NCBI GenBank assembly: GCA_965539935.1
Contig: CBETVX010000004.1
Span: forward strand, 1 to 64,000
DNA from: CBETVX01 sp965539935
Lineage (GTDB): Bacteria > Bacillota > Clostridia > Peptostreptococcales > Caminicellaceae
Direction: 5' to 3'
DNA length: 64,000 bases
Below the pieces are notes generated by a model, which saw nothing but the letters and a program-made list of their open reading frames with translations, did not search any database and was not told the DNA's origin. Made by a program: the position numbers and the translations under genes. This document shows, one piece after another, positions 8,882 through 17,715 of the stretch (positions are counted from its first letter, which is position 1; the number at the start of each line of letters is the position of its first letter).

Positions 8882-9682
8882 TTATATATTCAAACTTGAT
8901 ATTTTAGTATTTGTAGCTTTTTCAAAGGCTTTTTCAAAACCATATCCTTCTGAAAGCTTTTGAAGTATTGTATCTATAACTTCAAATCCATACTCATCTA
9001 CAATATGTTTTACTACTCTAAATGATTGGGTATAGGCTAAATATTGGTCTAACTCATTAAATTTATTGTTTAATTCATCTATGGTATAAATATTATTGTC
9101 TTCAATATTCTTTCCCCATTCATAATCAGTTATAACATATTCACTATATAATGCAAGTCCCTCAGTAAACCATAGGGGATAATTACCTTTAGTTATGTTA
9201 TCCACAATAAGGTGAGTAAATTCGTGTACCATGGGCCCCTCTTTTATGAATTTGTCTTCAAGATTTTCATCTGGGTCAGTCCAAAATTTCGGAGATAGGA
9301 TTTGAATTGTTGAAGCATAGTACACTCCCATAGGTGGCTTGCTTTTTTGGAGATTTGAGTTTTTTAAAAATTCTTCAGAATCTTCATATAGTATTACTAC
9401 TGTTTTATTATCAGGATAATATTTAAATAGACTGCACACATCTTCATAATAGTTCTCTGATGTATTAGCAACTAGATTTACTAAGTTTTCATCAGAAGAT
9501 GTATACTTTATTATAAAATGCTTTGTATTAGTTTCATTATAATCCTTCGTATTATTTAATATTATTTCTTTAGGAATATTTCTTAAAACTAAATAGATTT
9601 TTCCCTTGATTCCTCCAATATTAAATATAAATAATACACATATAACACATATCCAAATAAACACATGGCTTCTCTTTTTCAT
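8882..9682 (-). CDS. Membrane-anchored gluzincin peptidase (peptidase MA-like)
   Basis: 266 aa with an N-terminal membrane anchor (about residues 7-24) and an extracellular zinc peptidase domain. HEFTH supplies the HExxH zinc motif, and LWFTEGLALYSEY supplies the downstream glutamate of gluzincins. This resembles the peptidase MA superfamily (MA-2 type). The ATG at 9682 follows AAAGGGGG; an in-frame ATG at 9724 has no ribosome site. Substrate unknown; a role at the cell envelope is likely from topology. Confidence 0.85.
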   Translation of the reverse strand: MKKRSHVFIWICVICVLFIFNIGGIKGKIYLVLRNIPKEIILNNTKDYNETNTKHFIIKYTSSDENLVNLVANTSENYYEDVCSLFKYYPDNKTVVILYEDSEEFLKNSNLQKSKPPMGVYYASTIQILSPKFWTDPDENLEDKFIKEGPMVHEFTHLIVDNITKGNYPLWFTEGLALYSEYVITDYEWGKNIEDNNIYTIDELNNKFNELDQYLAYTQSFRVVKHIVDEYGFEVIDTILQKLSEGYGFEKAFEKATNTKISSLNI

Positions 9683-9728
9683 AGTGCATTCCCCCTTTAT
9701 AGATATGTATGTAAGGGAACACAATAAT

Positions 9729-9737
9729 ATTATAGCA
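9729..9737 (-). promoter_or_regulatory. Extended -10 promoter of the peptidase gene
   Basis: TGCTATAAT on the minus strand is an extended -10 hexamer about 47 bases upstream of the ATG at 9682. The -35 region is poor, which fits an extended -10 promoter. Confidence 0.45.
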
Positions 9738-9780
9738 TGATATTATGTTAACTTCATTGTTAATATGTGGAACAATAAAA

Positions 9781-9798
9781 AAGAGCCCATAGGCTCTT
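9781..9798 (-). terminator. Terminator of the M23 peptidase gene
   Basis: AAGAGCC/GGCTCTT stem with a 4-base loop, followed by TTTTTTATT on the minus strand, four bases beyond the stop of the M23 gene. Confidence 0.85.
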
Positions 9799-9801
9799 AT
9801 T

Positions 9802-11148
9802 TTAATAGTTTACATATTTTGTTGGATTAACCGCTGTACCATTTTTTCTTACTTCAAAGTGTAGATGTGGACCTGTACTTCTTCCTGTACTTCCACTCTC
9901 AGCTATTGTCTGCCCCTTATAAACTTTATCACCTTTTTTTACTAAGAGTTTACTATTGTGGGCATAATAAGTCTCCATATTGGCACCATGGTTTATTATG
10001 ACTAGGTATCCATAGGAGCCCTTCCATCCTGCATAGGTTACCTCTCCACCATCAGCTGCCTTTACAGAAGTTCCTGTTGGCATACCAATATCTATACCTG
10101 AATGCATTCTTCCCCATCTAGTTCCAAAGGGAGAAGTTATATATCCTCTGCTAGTAGGGTTAGAAAATGTTCCAGTACCTATTCTTGGTGGAGGATCCTT
10201 TGTACCCTTTAGTACAATTTTAGTAACTGGCTCCTTTGTAATAGTTTCATTTAGTATTTTTCTTCCTACTTCTATACCATTTTCTTTATAGATCTCAGCT
10301 ACTACTTCTTTTTCTCCTTTTTGTCCATTTCTTTCTATTTTATATTCCTCTTTATATAAAACATTAGTTTCTTTATATTCAACATCGTAATCTATGTATT
10401 CTGTATATTCTTTTGTCTCGGTAGTTACCACCGTTATAAAGGGTTTTGGAACTACAAGACTTATCTCTTGGCCTATTTGTATTCTTTCTGGGTCTACGTC
10501 AGGATTTGCCTTTATAAGATCATCTGGACTTATATTATATTTTTCTGCTATTACCCAATAGTTTTCTCCCTTTTGAACCTTATAGGTTTTAGTTTCATCA
10601 GTTCCCCTAGATATATAATAAAGGGCCTTTTCATAGTCATCAAATCCATTTATATCAGCTTCCGTCTCAACTATCTCAACATCTTCTTTAAAGTCAATGC
10701 TTTCTATTTCTGAATCTTCATCATCCATGTAAAGCTCAGTTAATTCATCCAGTAATGAATCAGCTTCATCTTTAGTCTTTAATATGGCTAAGTCTTTACC
10801 ATTTACTCGTATGGCATATGCTTTAACCTTAACACTTAATATAGAATCTACTTCATCTTGTACTGTCCTAAGTTCTTTAAGTCCATTGGAAGAATTAATT
10901 TGTAAAGAACCCTTAGAAGATAAAGTCTGGGCTGTCTTGTAATTCTTATCATTTACTACTAAGGACTTTTGTGCTATACCCTTTTCTTTACTTATATCTT
11001 CCTTATTATCCTGTGCATTTATCATAAGTACAGAAGATGTTAAAACAAATATAGCCAATACTATATATATTAAGTTTTTATTGTCTAGAAATTTCTTCAG
11101 TTTCTCTATGTATTCAGGCAATCCTTTCTTATTCCCAGAGTTTTTCAT
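9802..11148 (-). CDS. M23 peptidoglycan endopeptidase with LysM and G5 domains
   Basis: 448 aa. Order: cytoplasmic head, membrane helix (about 28-44), a linker domain, LysM (about 190-237, TYKVQKGENYWVIAEKY), G5 (about 240-320) and a C-terminal LytM/M23 zinc peptidase. The peptidase has MHSGIDIGMPTG with its zinc ligands and the HLHFEV motif near the end. It should bind and cut cell-wall peptides during growth or sporulation. It has its own promoter (11209-11237) and terminator, so it is monocistronic. Confidence 0.94.
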   Translation of the reverse strand: MKNSGNKKGLPEYIEKLKKFLDNKNLIYIVLAIFVLTSSVLMINAQDNKEDISKEKGIAQKSLVVNDKNYKTAQTLSSKGSLQINSSNGLKELRTVQDEVDSILSVKVKAYAIRVNGKDLAILKTKDEADSLLDELTELYMDDEDSEIESIDFKEDVEIVETEADINGFDDYEKALYYISRGTDETKTYKVQKGENYWVIAEKYNISPDDLIKANPDVDPERIQIGQEISLVVPKPFITVVTTETKEYTEYIDYDVEYKETNVLYKEEYKIERNGQKGEKEVVAEIYKENGIEVGRKILNETITKEPVTKIVLKGTKDPPPRIGTGTFSNPTSRGYITSPFGTRWGRMHSGIDIGMPTGTSVKAADGGEVTYAGWKGSYGYLVIINHGANMETYYAHNSKLLVKKGDKVYKGQTIAESGSTGRSTGPHLHFEVRKNGTAVNPTKYVNY

Positions 11149-11208
11149 CCTATTCTCTCCTAAATTATTAATCCTAAAGTTAATTAATATTTATTTATAG
11201 CCTTTTTT

Positions 11209-11237
11209 AGTATATCACATTATCTTTTTCCTTACAA
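11209..11237 (-). promoter_or_regulatory. Sigma-A type promoter of the M23 gene
   Basis: TTGTAA (-35, 11232-11237) and TATACT (-10, 11209-11214) separated by 17 bp on the minus strand, about 60 bases before the start codon. Confidence 0.6.
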
Positions 11238-11284
11238 TTCCTAGTCTTTGTTGCTAATATATATACTTCACTAAATTAAAGGTT

Positions 11285-12823
11285 TTATTCTTCTATTCCC
11301 ATAAGCCATTTATTAAATATATAGTCTAGTTCTTTATCGGAAACTATTTCACATACCTCAATAAAGTCCTCTGTTTTCGCGTTTTTGTACTTATATTTAT
11401 CGTAATATATTTTTAGAGAATCAAAAAAGTTTTCATCTCCTAGCTCTTTTCTTAAACTTTCTATAAACATTGCTCCCTTACAATATACCAAGGCTTGATA
11501 CTCTCTATTGTTATCAAAGTCCTTAAGATGTTTTAAAATGATTTCTTTATTATTTTCATGATTATCCCTAAATCTTTGGTAGTTTCCCTGGATTATTTCT
11601 TTATAAACTTTGTCTTTCATATCCTTTCCATATTTTTTTTCATAATACAGTAAGGTAGAATACTCTGTCAGTGCTTCATCTAGCCAAGCTTCTTTGACTT
11701 CATTATTTCCCACTAGTCCATACCACCACTGATGGGCTGTTTCATGGGCTATGACATACTCTAACATTTGATAGTTTCCTCTATATAAAGTTTCATCTAT
11801 ATATACTAACTTAGGATACTCCATTCCACCAATGAAGAAGTCTGCTGCAGCTACTGAAAAATGTTTGTAAGGGTATTTCCCAAAGGATTCACTGAAAACT
11901 TTTATAGCATCCTTTGCTACATTTAGTGAAAGTTCTGCAGAATCATTATTAAAATAATAGCTCCTGATCTTAATGTCATCTACATTATTTTCTAAAACTT
12001 TATATTTTGTACTGGCTACTACTGCAAAATCCCTAACCTTCTTGGCTTCTAATGTCCATTTATATTTTCCATCAATATTCTCTTTTTTTATTAGATCTCC
12101 TGTGGAAGCCACTACATAGGTCTGTGGCATAATAAAGGTAACTCTATAGTTGGATACTTCACTATAAAAAGGATCCCCTATTGGGTAATATGGTTCAAGA
12201 TTCCATCCTGTTTCATCAATAACTGCAACTATTGGATACCAGTTTCCAAGATTTATAGTATTTTTGCCATATCCAAATCTACCACTAGCTGGTGGGATTT
12301 TTACCATAAAACTTATATATATATTTATATCTTCCCCTGGCTGTAATTCTTCCTCTAGATTAATCTTTAAAACAGAATTGCCCTTACCTAGAATTAAATG
12401 ACTCAAGTCATTTTTTGATGATCTTACAGATAATATATTTATATATCCTGGCTCAAAACCTTCTAAATAAGCAAGCTCCATTTCGCTTTCTTGAAAGGGG
12501 GCTGTGTCTTCAGTTTTAAATACATTGGGGTAGATATGAAAATATACTGACTTAATAGGAACATCAGAATTATTTATATATATTACTTTCTCTACTGCCT
12601 CTATGCTTTTTTCTTCATCATTGTATATGGCATCTATTTCATACTCATTTAATCTTTGTATTTCTGGCTTAAATTCATCAAATACTACATGATAGTTATC
12701 TTTTATATGGTATATATTGGCACCTATTAATAAAATTATTATAACCATGAAAGCCCCTATAATAATCCTATTCTTTAGTAATGACTTGAACTTACTAAAT
12801 AGTGAACTTAGCCTTATTATCAA
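11285..12823 (-). CDS. Membrane-anchored M1-family metallopeptidase
   Basis: 512 aa with one N-terminal membrane helix (about 22-40), an M1 N-terminal beta domain and a gluzincin catalytic domain. HETAHQWWYGLVG gives the zinc-binding HExxH, and NEVKEAWLDEALTEY gives the third ligand 18 residues on. The usual exopeptidase motif is less clear (FIGGMEYP), so an aminopeptidase or a non-classical activity is possible. The start is TTG at 12823 behind AGGAGTTG. It is divergent from the DnaD gene. Confidence 0.9.
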   Translation of the reverse strand: MIIRLSSLFSKFKSLLKNRIIIGAFMVIIILLIGANIYHIKDNYHVVFDEFKPEIQRLNEYEIDAIYNDEEKSIEAVEKVIYINNSDVPIKSVYFHIYPNVFKTEDTAPFQESEMELAYLEGFEPGYINILSVRSSKNDLSHLILGKGNSVLKINLEEELQPGEDINIYISFMVKIPPASGRFGYGKNTINLGNWYPIVAVIDETGWNLEPYYPIGDPFYSEVSNYRVTFIMPQTYVVASTGDLIKKENIDGKYKWTLEAKKVRDFAVVASTKYKVLENNVDDIKIRSYYFNNDSAELSLNVAKDAIKVFSESFGKYPYKHFSVAAADFFIGGMEYPKLVYIDETLYRGNYQMLEYVIAHETAHQWWYGLVGNNEVKEAWLDEALTEYSTLLYYEKKYGKDMKDKVYKEIIQGNYQRFRDNHENNKEIILKHLKDFDNNREYQALVYCKGAMFIESLRKELGDENFFDSLKIYYDKYKYKNAKTEDFIEVCEIVSDKELDYIFNKWLMGIEE

Positions 12824-12884
12824 TTTATATCAACTCCTATTTAGTTTTGCTTATTAAAAACTATATGTTAGTAAAATTTCTTTA

Positions 12885-12893
12885 TGATATAAT
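12885..12893 (+). promoter_or_regulatory. Extended -10 promoter of the dnaD-like operon
   Basis: TGATATAAT (TG-N-TATAAT) about 35 bases upstream of the DnaD-protein start on the plus strand; no good -35 is visible. Confidence 0.5.
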
Positions 12894-12927
12894 TACTTAC
12901 AAATAGTAAGATATTGGTGGTGCTTTT

Positions 12928-14007
12928 ATGAATTTTATTAAAAAAACAACAGATGTAGATTTTGGACAAACTTCTATTGAGAATATTTTTATCAATGATT
13001 TCATGCCCATGGCAAATGGAACATATGTGAAGGTATATCTTCTTGGGTATAAATATGCTACCGATAGGGATGAAAATATATCGGTAGATAATAAATCCAT
13101 AGCGAAGCACCTTAGTATCCCCCTTGAAGATGTCCTAGGTGCATGGGAATTTTGGGAAAATAAGGGTATAATAAAAAGACATTTTAAAGACAATGAGAAT
13201 CTAAATGATTATGTTGTAGAGTTTTTATCATTAAGACAGCTATATATAGATAATAATTACAAGAGAATTCAGTCGGCAGACAAGGGTAAGTATTCAGCTG
13301 AAAATATGTCTGAAGAAGGATTTAGCTGTGGACCTGAAGAGCTTATTGATGCAAATAAAATCCCTGAAATAAAAGATATGTTTTATAAAATAGACCAAAC
13401 TATGCGAAGACAACTAACTCCAAATGAACGGACTACTATATTGGATTGGATATATAATTTCAATATGGACCCTGATATTATTGTCAAGGCCTTTGAATAC
13501 TCTGTAGAAGAAAAGAAGGTAAAGAGCCTACGATATGTGGGGGCCATAATTAGAAACTGGTATGACAAGGGTATAATAAGTATGGAAAAATTAGCTGATC
13601 ACTTTGAAAGTCTAAATAGCAACTATGTCTATTATGATAAAATCTTTAAAGCTCTAGGATTTAGCTTCAGACAACCTTCTCAATCTGAAAAACAAGTTAT
13701 GGATACTTGGATAAATGAATGGCAGTTTAGTTTAGAAATGATTTTAAAGGCCTGTGAAAATTCTAAAAAAACATCTAATCCAAATATTAATTATATAAAT
13801 AGTATACTAAATGCTTGGAAAAATGATGGATTGAAAACTATTGAAGATCTTAAAAATAAAAATGAAGAAAAACAAAATAAAGAACCAAAAACTTCACCCC
13901 AAGCAAATAAAACTAAAAAAAATAATAATAAATTCCATAACTTTAAGCAAAGATTTAATAAATACTCTAATGATGAATTAGAAAAAATCCTTGGGATAAA
14001 GAAATAA
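12928..14007 (+). CDS. DnaD-domain replication initiation protein
   Basis: 359 aa. An N-terminal winged-helix region (about 1-110) is followed by two DnaD/DnaB2 domains (about 150-215 and 230-300), each with the conserved YI/YVGAIIRNW or YINSILNAW signature, and a basic asparagine/lysine-rich tail. Proteins of this kind remodel DNA and recruit the helicase during primosome assembly. It is co-directional with the helicase-loader gene 13 bases downstream, forming a two-gene primosome unit. Confidence 0.92.
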   Translation: MNFIKKTTDVDFGQTSIENIFINDFMPMANGTYVKVYLLGYKYATDRDENISVDNKSIAKHLSIPLEDVLGAWEFWENKGIIKRHFKDNENLNDYVVEFLSLRQLYIDNNYKRIQSADKGKYSAENMSEEGFSCGPEELIDANKIPEIKDMFYKIDQTMRRQLTPNERTTILDWIYNFNMDPDIIVKAFEYSVEEKKVKSLRYVGAIIRNWYDKGIISMEKLADHFESLNSNYVYYDKIFKALGFSFRQPSQSEKQVMDTWINEWQFSLEMILKACENSKKTSNPNINYINSILNAWKNDGLKTIEDLKNKNEEKQNKEPKTSPQANKTKKNNNKFHNFKQRFNKYSNDELEKILGIKK

Positions 14008-14020
14008 AGTAGGTGATAAT

Positions 14021-15004
14021 ATGAAGATAAGTTATATAAATGAAATACTATTAGAATATCAAAAGATAAGGGATAAGTCAGAAAGAGAACTTGAATATAG
14101 AAAAAATCAAGTATACCAACTGATTCCAAGGATTAAGGAAATAGATGATGCAATATCTAAAACTGGTATTCAGCTTTCCAAAGCTATACTTCATAATCTA
14201 GATAATTACAAAGAAAAGGTACAAGAAATACAAGAGCATTTAGAAACATTAAAAAGGGAAAAAGCCATATTACTTACTGAGAATAACGTTCCCCTTAGCT
14301 TTCTTGAAATGGAATATAAATGTGATCTTTGTAAAGATACGGGCTTTTTAAATGAAGGAAAAAAATGCAATTGTTTAAAGCAAAAACTCATTGATAAGGC
14401 TTATAAAATGTCAAACATCTCCCATTTACTAGAAAAAGAAAATTTCCAAAACTTTAATATCGACCTTTTTTCTGATGAAAGCTTTGAAGATGAAGAACTC
14501 AGTCCTCGGGATAATATGCTAAAAATACTAAATGTTTGTGAAGGTTTCGTATTTAATTTTGATGAAGATAATAGAGAAAATCTTTTGCTTTATGGAACTA
14601 CTGGTCTTGGGAAAACTTTTATTTGTAATTGTGTAGCTAAGGCTCTTTTAGATAAGGGTAAAATAGTTATTTATCAAACGGCTTTTAAAATTCTAGAGAT
14701 ATTAGAGGACTATAAATTTAGTAGAAATAAGACACCGGAGCTTAAGATGAGTTATGAATCTTTATTTGATTGTGACCTTTTAATAGTAGATGATTTGGGA
14801 ACAGAGTTTACTAATACTTTTACTAATATTGAAATATTCAATATCATAAATACAAGAATCATTAATAATAAAAAGACCATTATTTCTACTAATCTATCTC
14901 CTGCTGAGATAATTAATATCTATGGTGATAGAGTATCATCTAGATTATTTGGTAGTTTCACCATGCTTAGATTTTATGGTCCCGATTTAAGGTGGGAAAT
15001 CTAA
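14021..15004 (+). CDS. DnaC/DnaI-like replicative helicase loader
   Basis: 327 aa. An N-terminal helical part and a cysteine cluster (CDLCKDTGF...CNC, about residues 105-123) precede a AAA+ ATPase with Walker A GTTGLGKT and Walker B LLIVDDLG. It is related to DnaC, DnaI and IstB ATPases and should load the DnaB helicase (encoded at 20049) onto DNA opened at oriC. IstB transposition helpers share the fold, but no transposase is nearby and the DnaD partner settles the call. Confidence 0.92.
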   Translation: MKISYINEILLEYQKIRDKSERELEYRKNQVYQLIPRIKEIDDAISKTGIQLSKAILHNLDNYKEKVQEIQEHLETLKREKAILLTENNVPLSFLEMEYKCDLCKDTGFLNEGKKCNCLKQKLIDKAYKMSNISHLLEKENFQNFNIDLFSDESFEDEELSPRDNMLKILNVCEGFVFNFDEDNRENLLLYGTTGLGKTFICNCVAKALLDKGKIVIYQTAFKILEILEDYKFSRNKTPELKMSYESLFDCDLLIVDDLGTEFTNTFTNIEIFNIINTRIINNKKTIISTNLSPAEIINIYGDRVSSRLFGSFTMLRFYGPDLRWEI

Positions 15005-15050
15005 AATTATAGGTACATTATTTCCCAAATAAAAATTTTGTATTTTTTTG

Positions 15051-15079
15051 TTGACAAGTTAGTTTTTATGCTGTAATAT
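15051..15079 (+). promoter_or_regulatory. Promoter of the tRNA cluster
   Basis: TTGACA (15051-15056), a 17-bp spacer and TAATAT (15074-15079), placing initiation about ten bases ahead of tRNA-Lys. This is a near-consensus housekeeping promoter. Confidence 0.8.
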
Positions 15080-15096
15080 ATATTACTGTGAGATGT

Positions 15097-15172
15097 GACC
15101 CATTAGCTCAGTCGGTAGAGCACCTGACTTTTAATCAGGGTGTCCCGCGTTCGAGTCGCGGATGGGTCACCA
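15097..15172 (+). tRNA. tRNA-Lys (anticodon TTT)
   Basis: 76 nt. The acceptor GACCCAT pairs with ATGGGTC, the discriminator is A and CCA is encoded. The anticodon stem CCTGA/TCAGG encloses TTT at 15130-15132. The T arm is CCGCG-TTCGAGT-CGCGG. Confidence 0.98.
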
Positions 15173-15179
15173 TTTATGT

Positions 15180-15254
15180 GGCCCCTTGGTCAAGCGGTTA
15201 AGACACCGCCCTTTCACGGCGGTAACAGGGGTTCGATTCCCCTAGGGGTCACCA
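15180..15254 (+). tRNA. tRNA-Glu (anticodon TTC)
   Basis: 75 nt with encoded CCA. The acceptor GGCCCCT pairs with AGGGGTC (one G-U). The anticodon stem CCGCC/GGCGG encloses TTC at 15213-15215. It begins eight bases after tRNA-Lys. Confidence 0.98.
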
Positions 15255-15259
15255 CTTTC

Positions 15260-15335
15260 GCTGGCGTAGCTCAATTGGTAGAGCAGCTGACTTGTAATCA
15301 GCAGGTTGCGGGTTCGAGTCCCATCGCCAGCTCCA
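15260..15335 (+). tRNA. tRNA-Thr (anticodon TGT)
   Basis: 76 nt. The acceptor GCTGGCG pairs with CGCCAGC, the discriminator is T and CCA is encoded. The anticodon stem GCTGA/TCAGC encloses TGT at 15293-15295. Confidence 0.98.
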
Positions 15336-15348
15336 TTACTTATAAAAA

Positions 15349-15386
15349 AGGGATGTATGACGTGGTAGCATATGTCTCTTTTTTTT
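15349..15386 (+). terminator. Terminator of the tRNA cluster
   Basis: An 11-bp stem with three G-U pairs (AGGGATGTATG against CATATGTCTCT) and a 9-base loop is followed directly by an eight-T run. Confidence 0.85.
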
Positions 15387-15456
15387 GTGTAAAAAATAGA
15401 GAGGAAATATACTCCCTCTCCTTTTAACAAGATTTTTCCCGTCTATAATAATTTTA

Positions 15457-16041
15457 TTATTTTTCAATTTCTCTTTTCTTTGATTTATAATAAATCTCAA
15501 AGCAACGAAAGATAACAATCAATAATTCACATACAATTTTCCATAGGATAAGACCTATAGCAAAGGTAATAATGTAGGGAATAATTAAATTAACCCATTT
15601 ATTATAAGTAATAAACCTAAGAATAATAGGGCTGAAGAAGTACCTTCCAAACATATAGGCCCAAAAAGCTACTGCAACAAGGCCTATATAAAATAGCTTA
15701 GTTATGATATTCTCTACAGTCATCTGACCTAATACAAAAAATCCCTTTAGAAAAACCTTGTCTTTATTGAAATTATCAACCAAATTCATATTATCAACTA
15801 ATATTAGAATAAAAATCCATAGAATAGTTAAGATAAAAAACACTAGAATACCATATTTAATTCCTATTGTAGTATTAGGAAAGAATATTTCTACACGGGA
15901 ATTATTTTCTATACCGTATTTCATTATAGCATTTTTATTGGCTTCATTGATTCCAGTTTTAATTGCAAAATATATAATAGCAATCATTCCTATGTAAAAT
16001 AGCTTAGATTTTTTTAAAAGATTTAATATTTTTTTAGTCAT
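15457..16041 (-). CDS. Hypothetical integral membrane protein
   Basis: 194 aa with about four hydrophobic segments (near residues 13-30, 62-85, 112-135 and 150-178) and basic ends. No family is recognised. It starts with ATG and stands alone between the tRNA terminator and purA, reading away from purA's terminator. Confidence 0.7.
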   Translation of the reverse strand: MTKKILNLLKKSKLFYIGMIAIIYFAIKTGINEANKNAIMKYGIENNSRVEIFFPNTTIGIKYGILVFFILTILWIFILILVDNMNLVDNFNKDKVFLKGFFVLGQMTVENIITKLFYIGLVAVAFWAYMFGRYFFSPIILRFITYNKWVNLIIPYIITFAIGLILWKIVCELLIVIFRCFEIYYKSKKREIEK

Positions 16042-16200
16042 ACTTTCTCCCCTACTTAAATTTTCTTAAATTTATCTTCCAAAAGATTTATACCATATAT
16101 GGCTAAACCACCCATATTGTAGCAATTTTTTAACTTTGTGTCAATGGTTCTCTAGGCTGTATAGGAAAATCACTGGCCTTATAATCCAAAAAAATTAAAT

Positions 16201-16222
16201 GCTGGAGTTTTATTACTCCAAC
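16201..16222 (-). terminator. Terminator of purA
   Basis: GTTGGAGT pairs with ACTCCAGC (one G-U) around a 6-base loop, with ATTTAATTTTTTT following on the minus strand. Confidence 0.85.
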
Positions 16223-16244
16223 ATTTATTATAGGGCTAAATTTT

Positions 16245-17531
16245 CTATCTAAATATTTTATCTCTTACTATAGTCTGACTTCTCTTAGGTCCTACAGATA
16301 CAATCTTAATAGGTACTCCTATTAATTCTTCTAATCTTCTTATATATTTTTTAGCATTCTCTGGCAACTGGTCAAAACTTTCAGCACCTGTTATGTCTTC
16401 CTTCCAGCCCTCTATCTCTTCATAAACTGGCTGGCACTGAGATAGGGTCTTAAGACTTGCAGGGAAATTATTAATTACTTTATCCCCTATTTTATAGGCT
16501 GTACAAATCTTTATCTTATCAAAGCCTGTTAAGACATCCAGTAACATAAGGGCTATGCTTGTCATTCCATTTACCCTTGCAGAGTATTTTAACATTACTG
16601 TATCTATCCATCCACATCTTCTTGCTCTTCCTGTAGTAGTTCCAAACTCATTACCTGCTACCCTTATTCTATCTCCAATTTCATTATTTAATTCCGTTAC
16701 AAAGGGACCCTTTCCAACTCTAGTGGTATAGGCCTTTGTAATGCCTAATACTTCATCTATCATATTTGGTCCTATACCTGAACCCACTGTAAATCCACCA
16801 GAAGTAGGATGGGAACTAGTTACATAGGGGTAAGTTCCTAAATCTATGTCCAATAATGTGCCCTGTGCACCTTCAAATAAAACTTTCTTATTTTTCTCTA
16901 TTCCTTCATATACAACAACTGTTGTATCATCTACATAGGGTTTTATTTTTTTAGCATACTCTAAGTATTTTTCAATTATTTCATCTTTATTTAAAGGGTC
17001 TTTTCCATATATTTTTTCTATTATTTCATTCTTTTTATCTACCTGAGCTGAAACCTTTTGGATAAATACTTCTTCATCTATTAAGTCACAAATTCTTATG
17101 CCTGATCTTTCAACTTTATCCATATAGCAAGGTCCTATTCCCTTTTTAGTAGTTCCTATTTTCTTGTCTCCCCGTGATTCTTCAGCCAGTTCATCTAATA
17201 CCTTATGATACGGGAATATCACATGGGCTCTATCACTTATTCTAATATTTTTGGTACTTAACCCCTCTGCTTCAATTTTTTCTACCTCTGCAAGAAAACC
17301 TTCTGGGTCAAATACTACACCATTTCCAATTACATTAATGGTATCTTCAAATAGTATTCCAGAGGGTATTAGATGAAGGGCATATTTTTTATCTCCTACC
17401 ACTACTGTATGACCTGCATTATTTCCGCCTTGTCCCCTTACAACAATATCAGCCTCTGAAGATAAAAAGTCTATAATTTTTCCTTTTCCTTCATCGCCCC
17501 ACTGAGAACCTACTATAACAACAGTTGACAT
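16245..17531 (-). CDS. purA: Adenylosuccinate synthetase
   Basis: PurA joins aspartate to IMP using GTP, the first step towards AMP. The 428 aa match the family length. The N-terminal GSQWGDEGKGK GTP/IMP loop, the GQGGNNAGHT stretch and the later TTTGRARRCGW loop are all present, and the C-terminus has the guanine-recognition SVGPKR. It is monocistronic, with a promoter at 17580-17608 and its own terminator. Confidence 0.98.
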   Translation of the reverse strand: MSTVVIVGSQWGDEGKGKIIDFLSSEADIVVRGQGGNNAGHTVVVGDKKYALHLIPSGILFEDTINVIGNGVVFDPEGFLAEVEKIEAEGLSTKNIRISDRAHVIFPYHKVLDELAEESRGDKKIGTTKKGIGPCYMDKVERSGIRICDLIDEEVFIQKVSAQVDKKNEIIEKIYGKDPLNKDEIIEKYLEYAKKIKPYVDDTTVVVYEGIEKNKKVLFEGAQGTLLDIDLGTYPYVTSSHPTSGGFTVGSGIGPNMIDEVLGITKAYTTRVGKGPFVTELNNEIGDRIRVAGNEFGTTTGRARRCGWIDTVMLKYSARVNGMTSIALMLLDVLTGFDKIKICTAYKIGDKVINNFPASLKTLSQCQPVYEEIEGWKEDITGAESFDQLPENAKKYIRRLEELIGVPIKIVSVGPKRSQTIVRDKIFR

Positions 17532-17579
17532 TTAACTACACCATCCTTTATATATCCATAATCCGAACATACACATTCA

Positions 17580-17608
17580 ATGTTATCAAATAAACCTATT
17601 GTAGTCAA
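17580..17608 (-). promoter_or_regulatory. Promoter of purA
   Basis: TTGACT (-35, 17603-17608) and TAACAT (-10, 17580-17585) with a 17-bp spacer on the minus strand, about 49 bases before the purA start. Confidence 0.65.
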
Positions 17609-17683
17609 TTTATTAGCGAATTTTTATATTGTATTTTTAAATAATATTCGTATTATAATCTATCTATATTTTTGACATAATAA

Positions 17684-17703
17684 GGGCGGCTATTAAGCCG
17701 CCC
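17684..17703 (-). terminator. Terminator after the DUF1858 selenoprotein gene
   Basis: A perfect 8-bp GC-rich stem (GGGCGGCT/AGCCGCCC) with a 4-base loop, 12 bases past the selenoprotein stop, followed by TTATTATG. It separates that gene from purA. Confidence 0.75.
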
Positions 17704-17715
17704 TTTTAAACCTAT

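Noticed and set aside
9746..9763. Possible WalR box upstream of the MA-type peptidase gene
   Set aside because: TGTTAA repeats are 12 bases apart rather than 11, one base off the WalR spacing.
14021..15004. IstB-type transposition helper
   Set aside because: No transposase or inverted repeats nearby; the upstream DnaD gene makes a helicase loader far more likely.
15140..15427. Open frames across the tRNA cluster (both strands)
   Set aside because: They run through three clear tRNA genes and the terminator; shadows without Shine-Dalgarno support.
17556..17570. PurBox-like CCGAAC downstream of the purA promoter
   Set aside because: Only one box with two mismatches and no second inverted box at the right distance; too weak to call.
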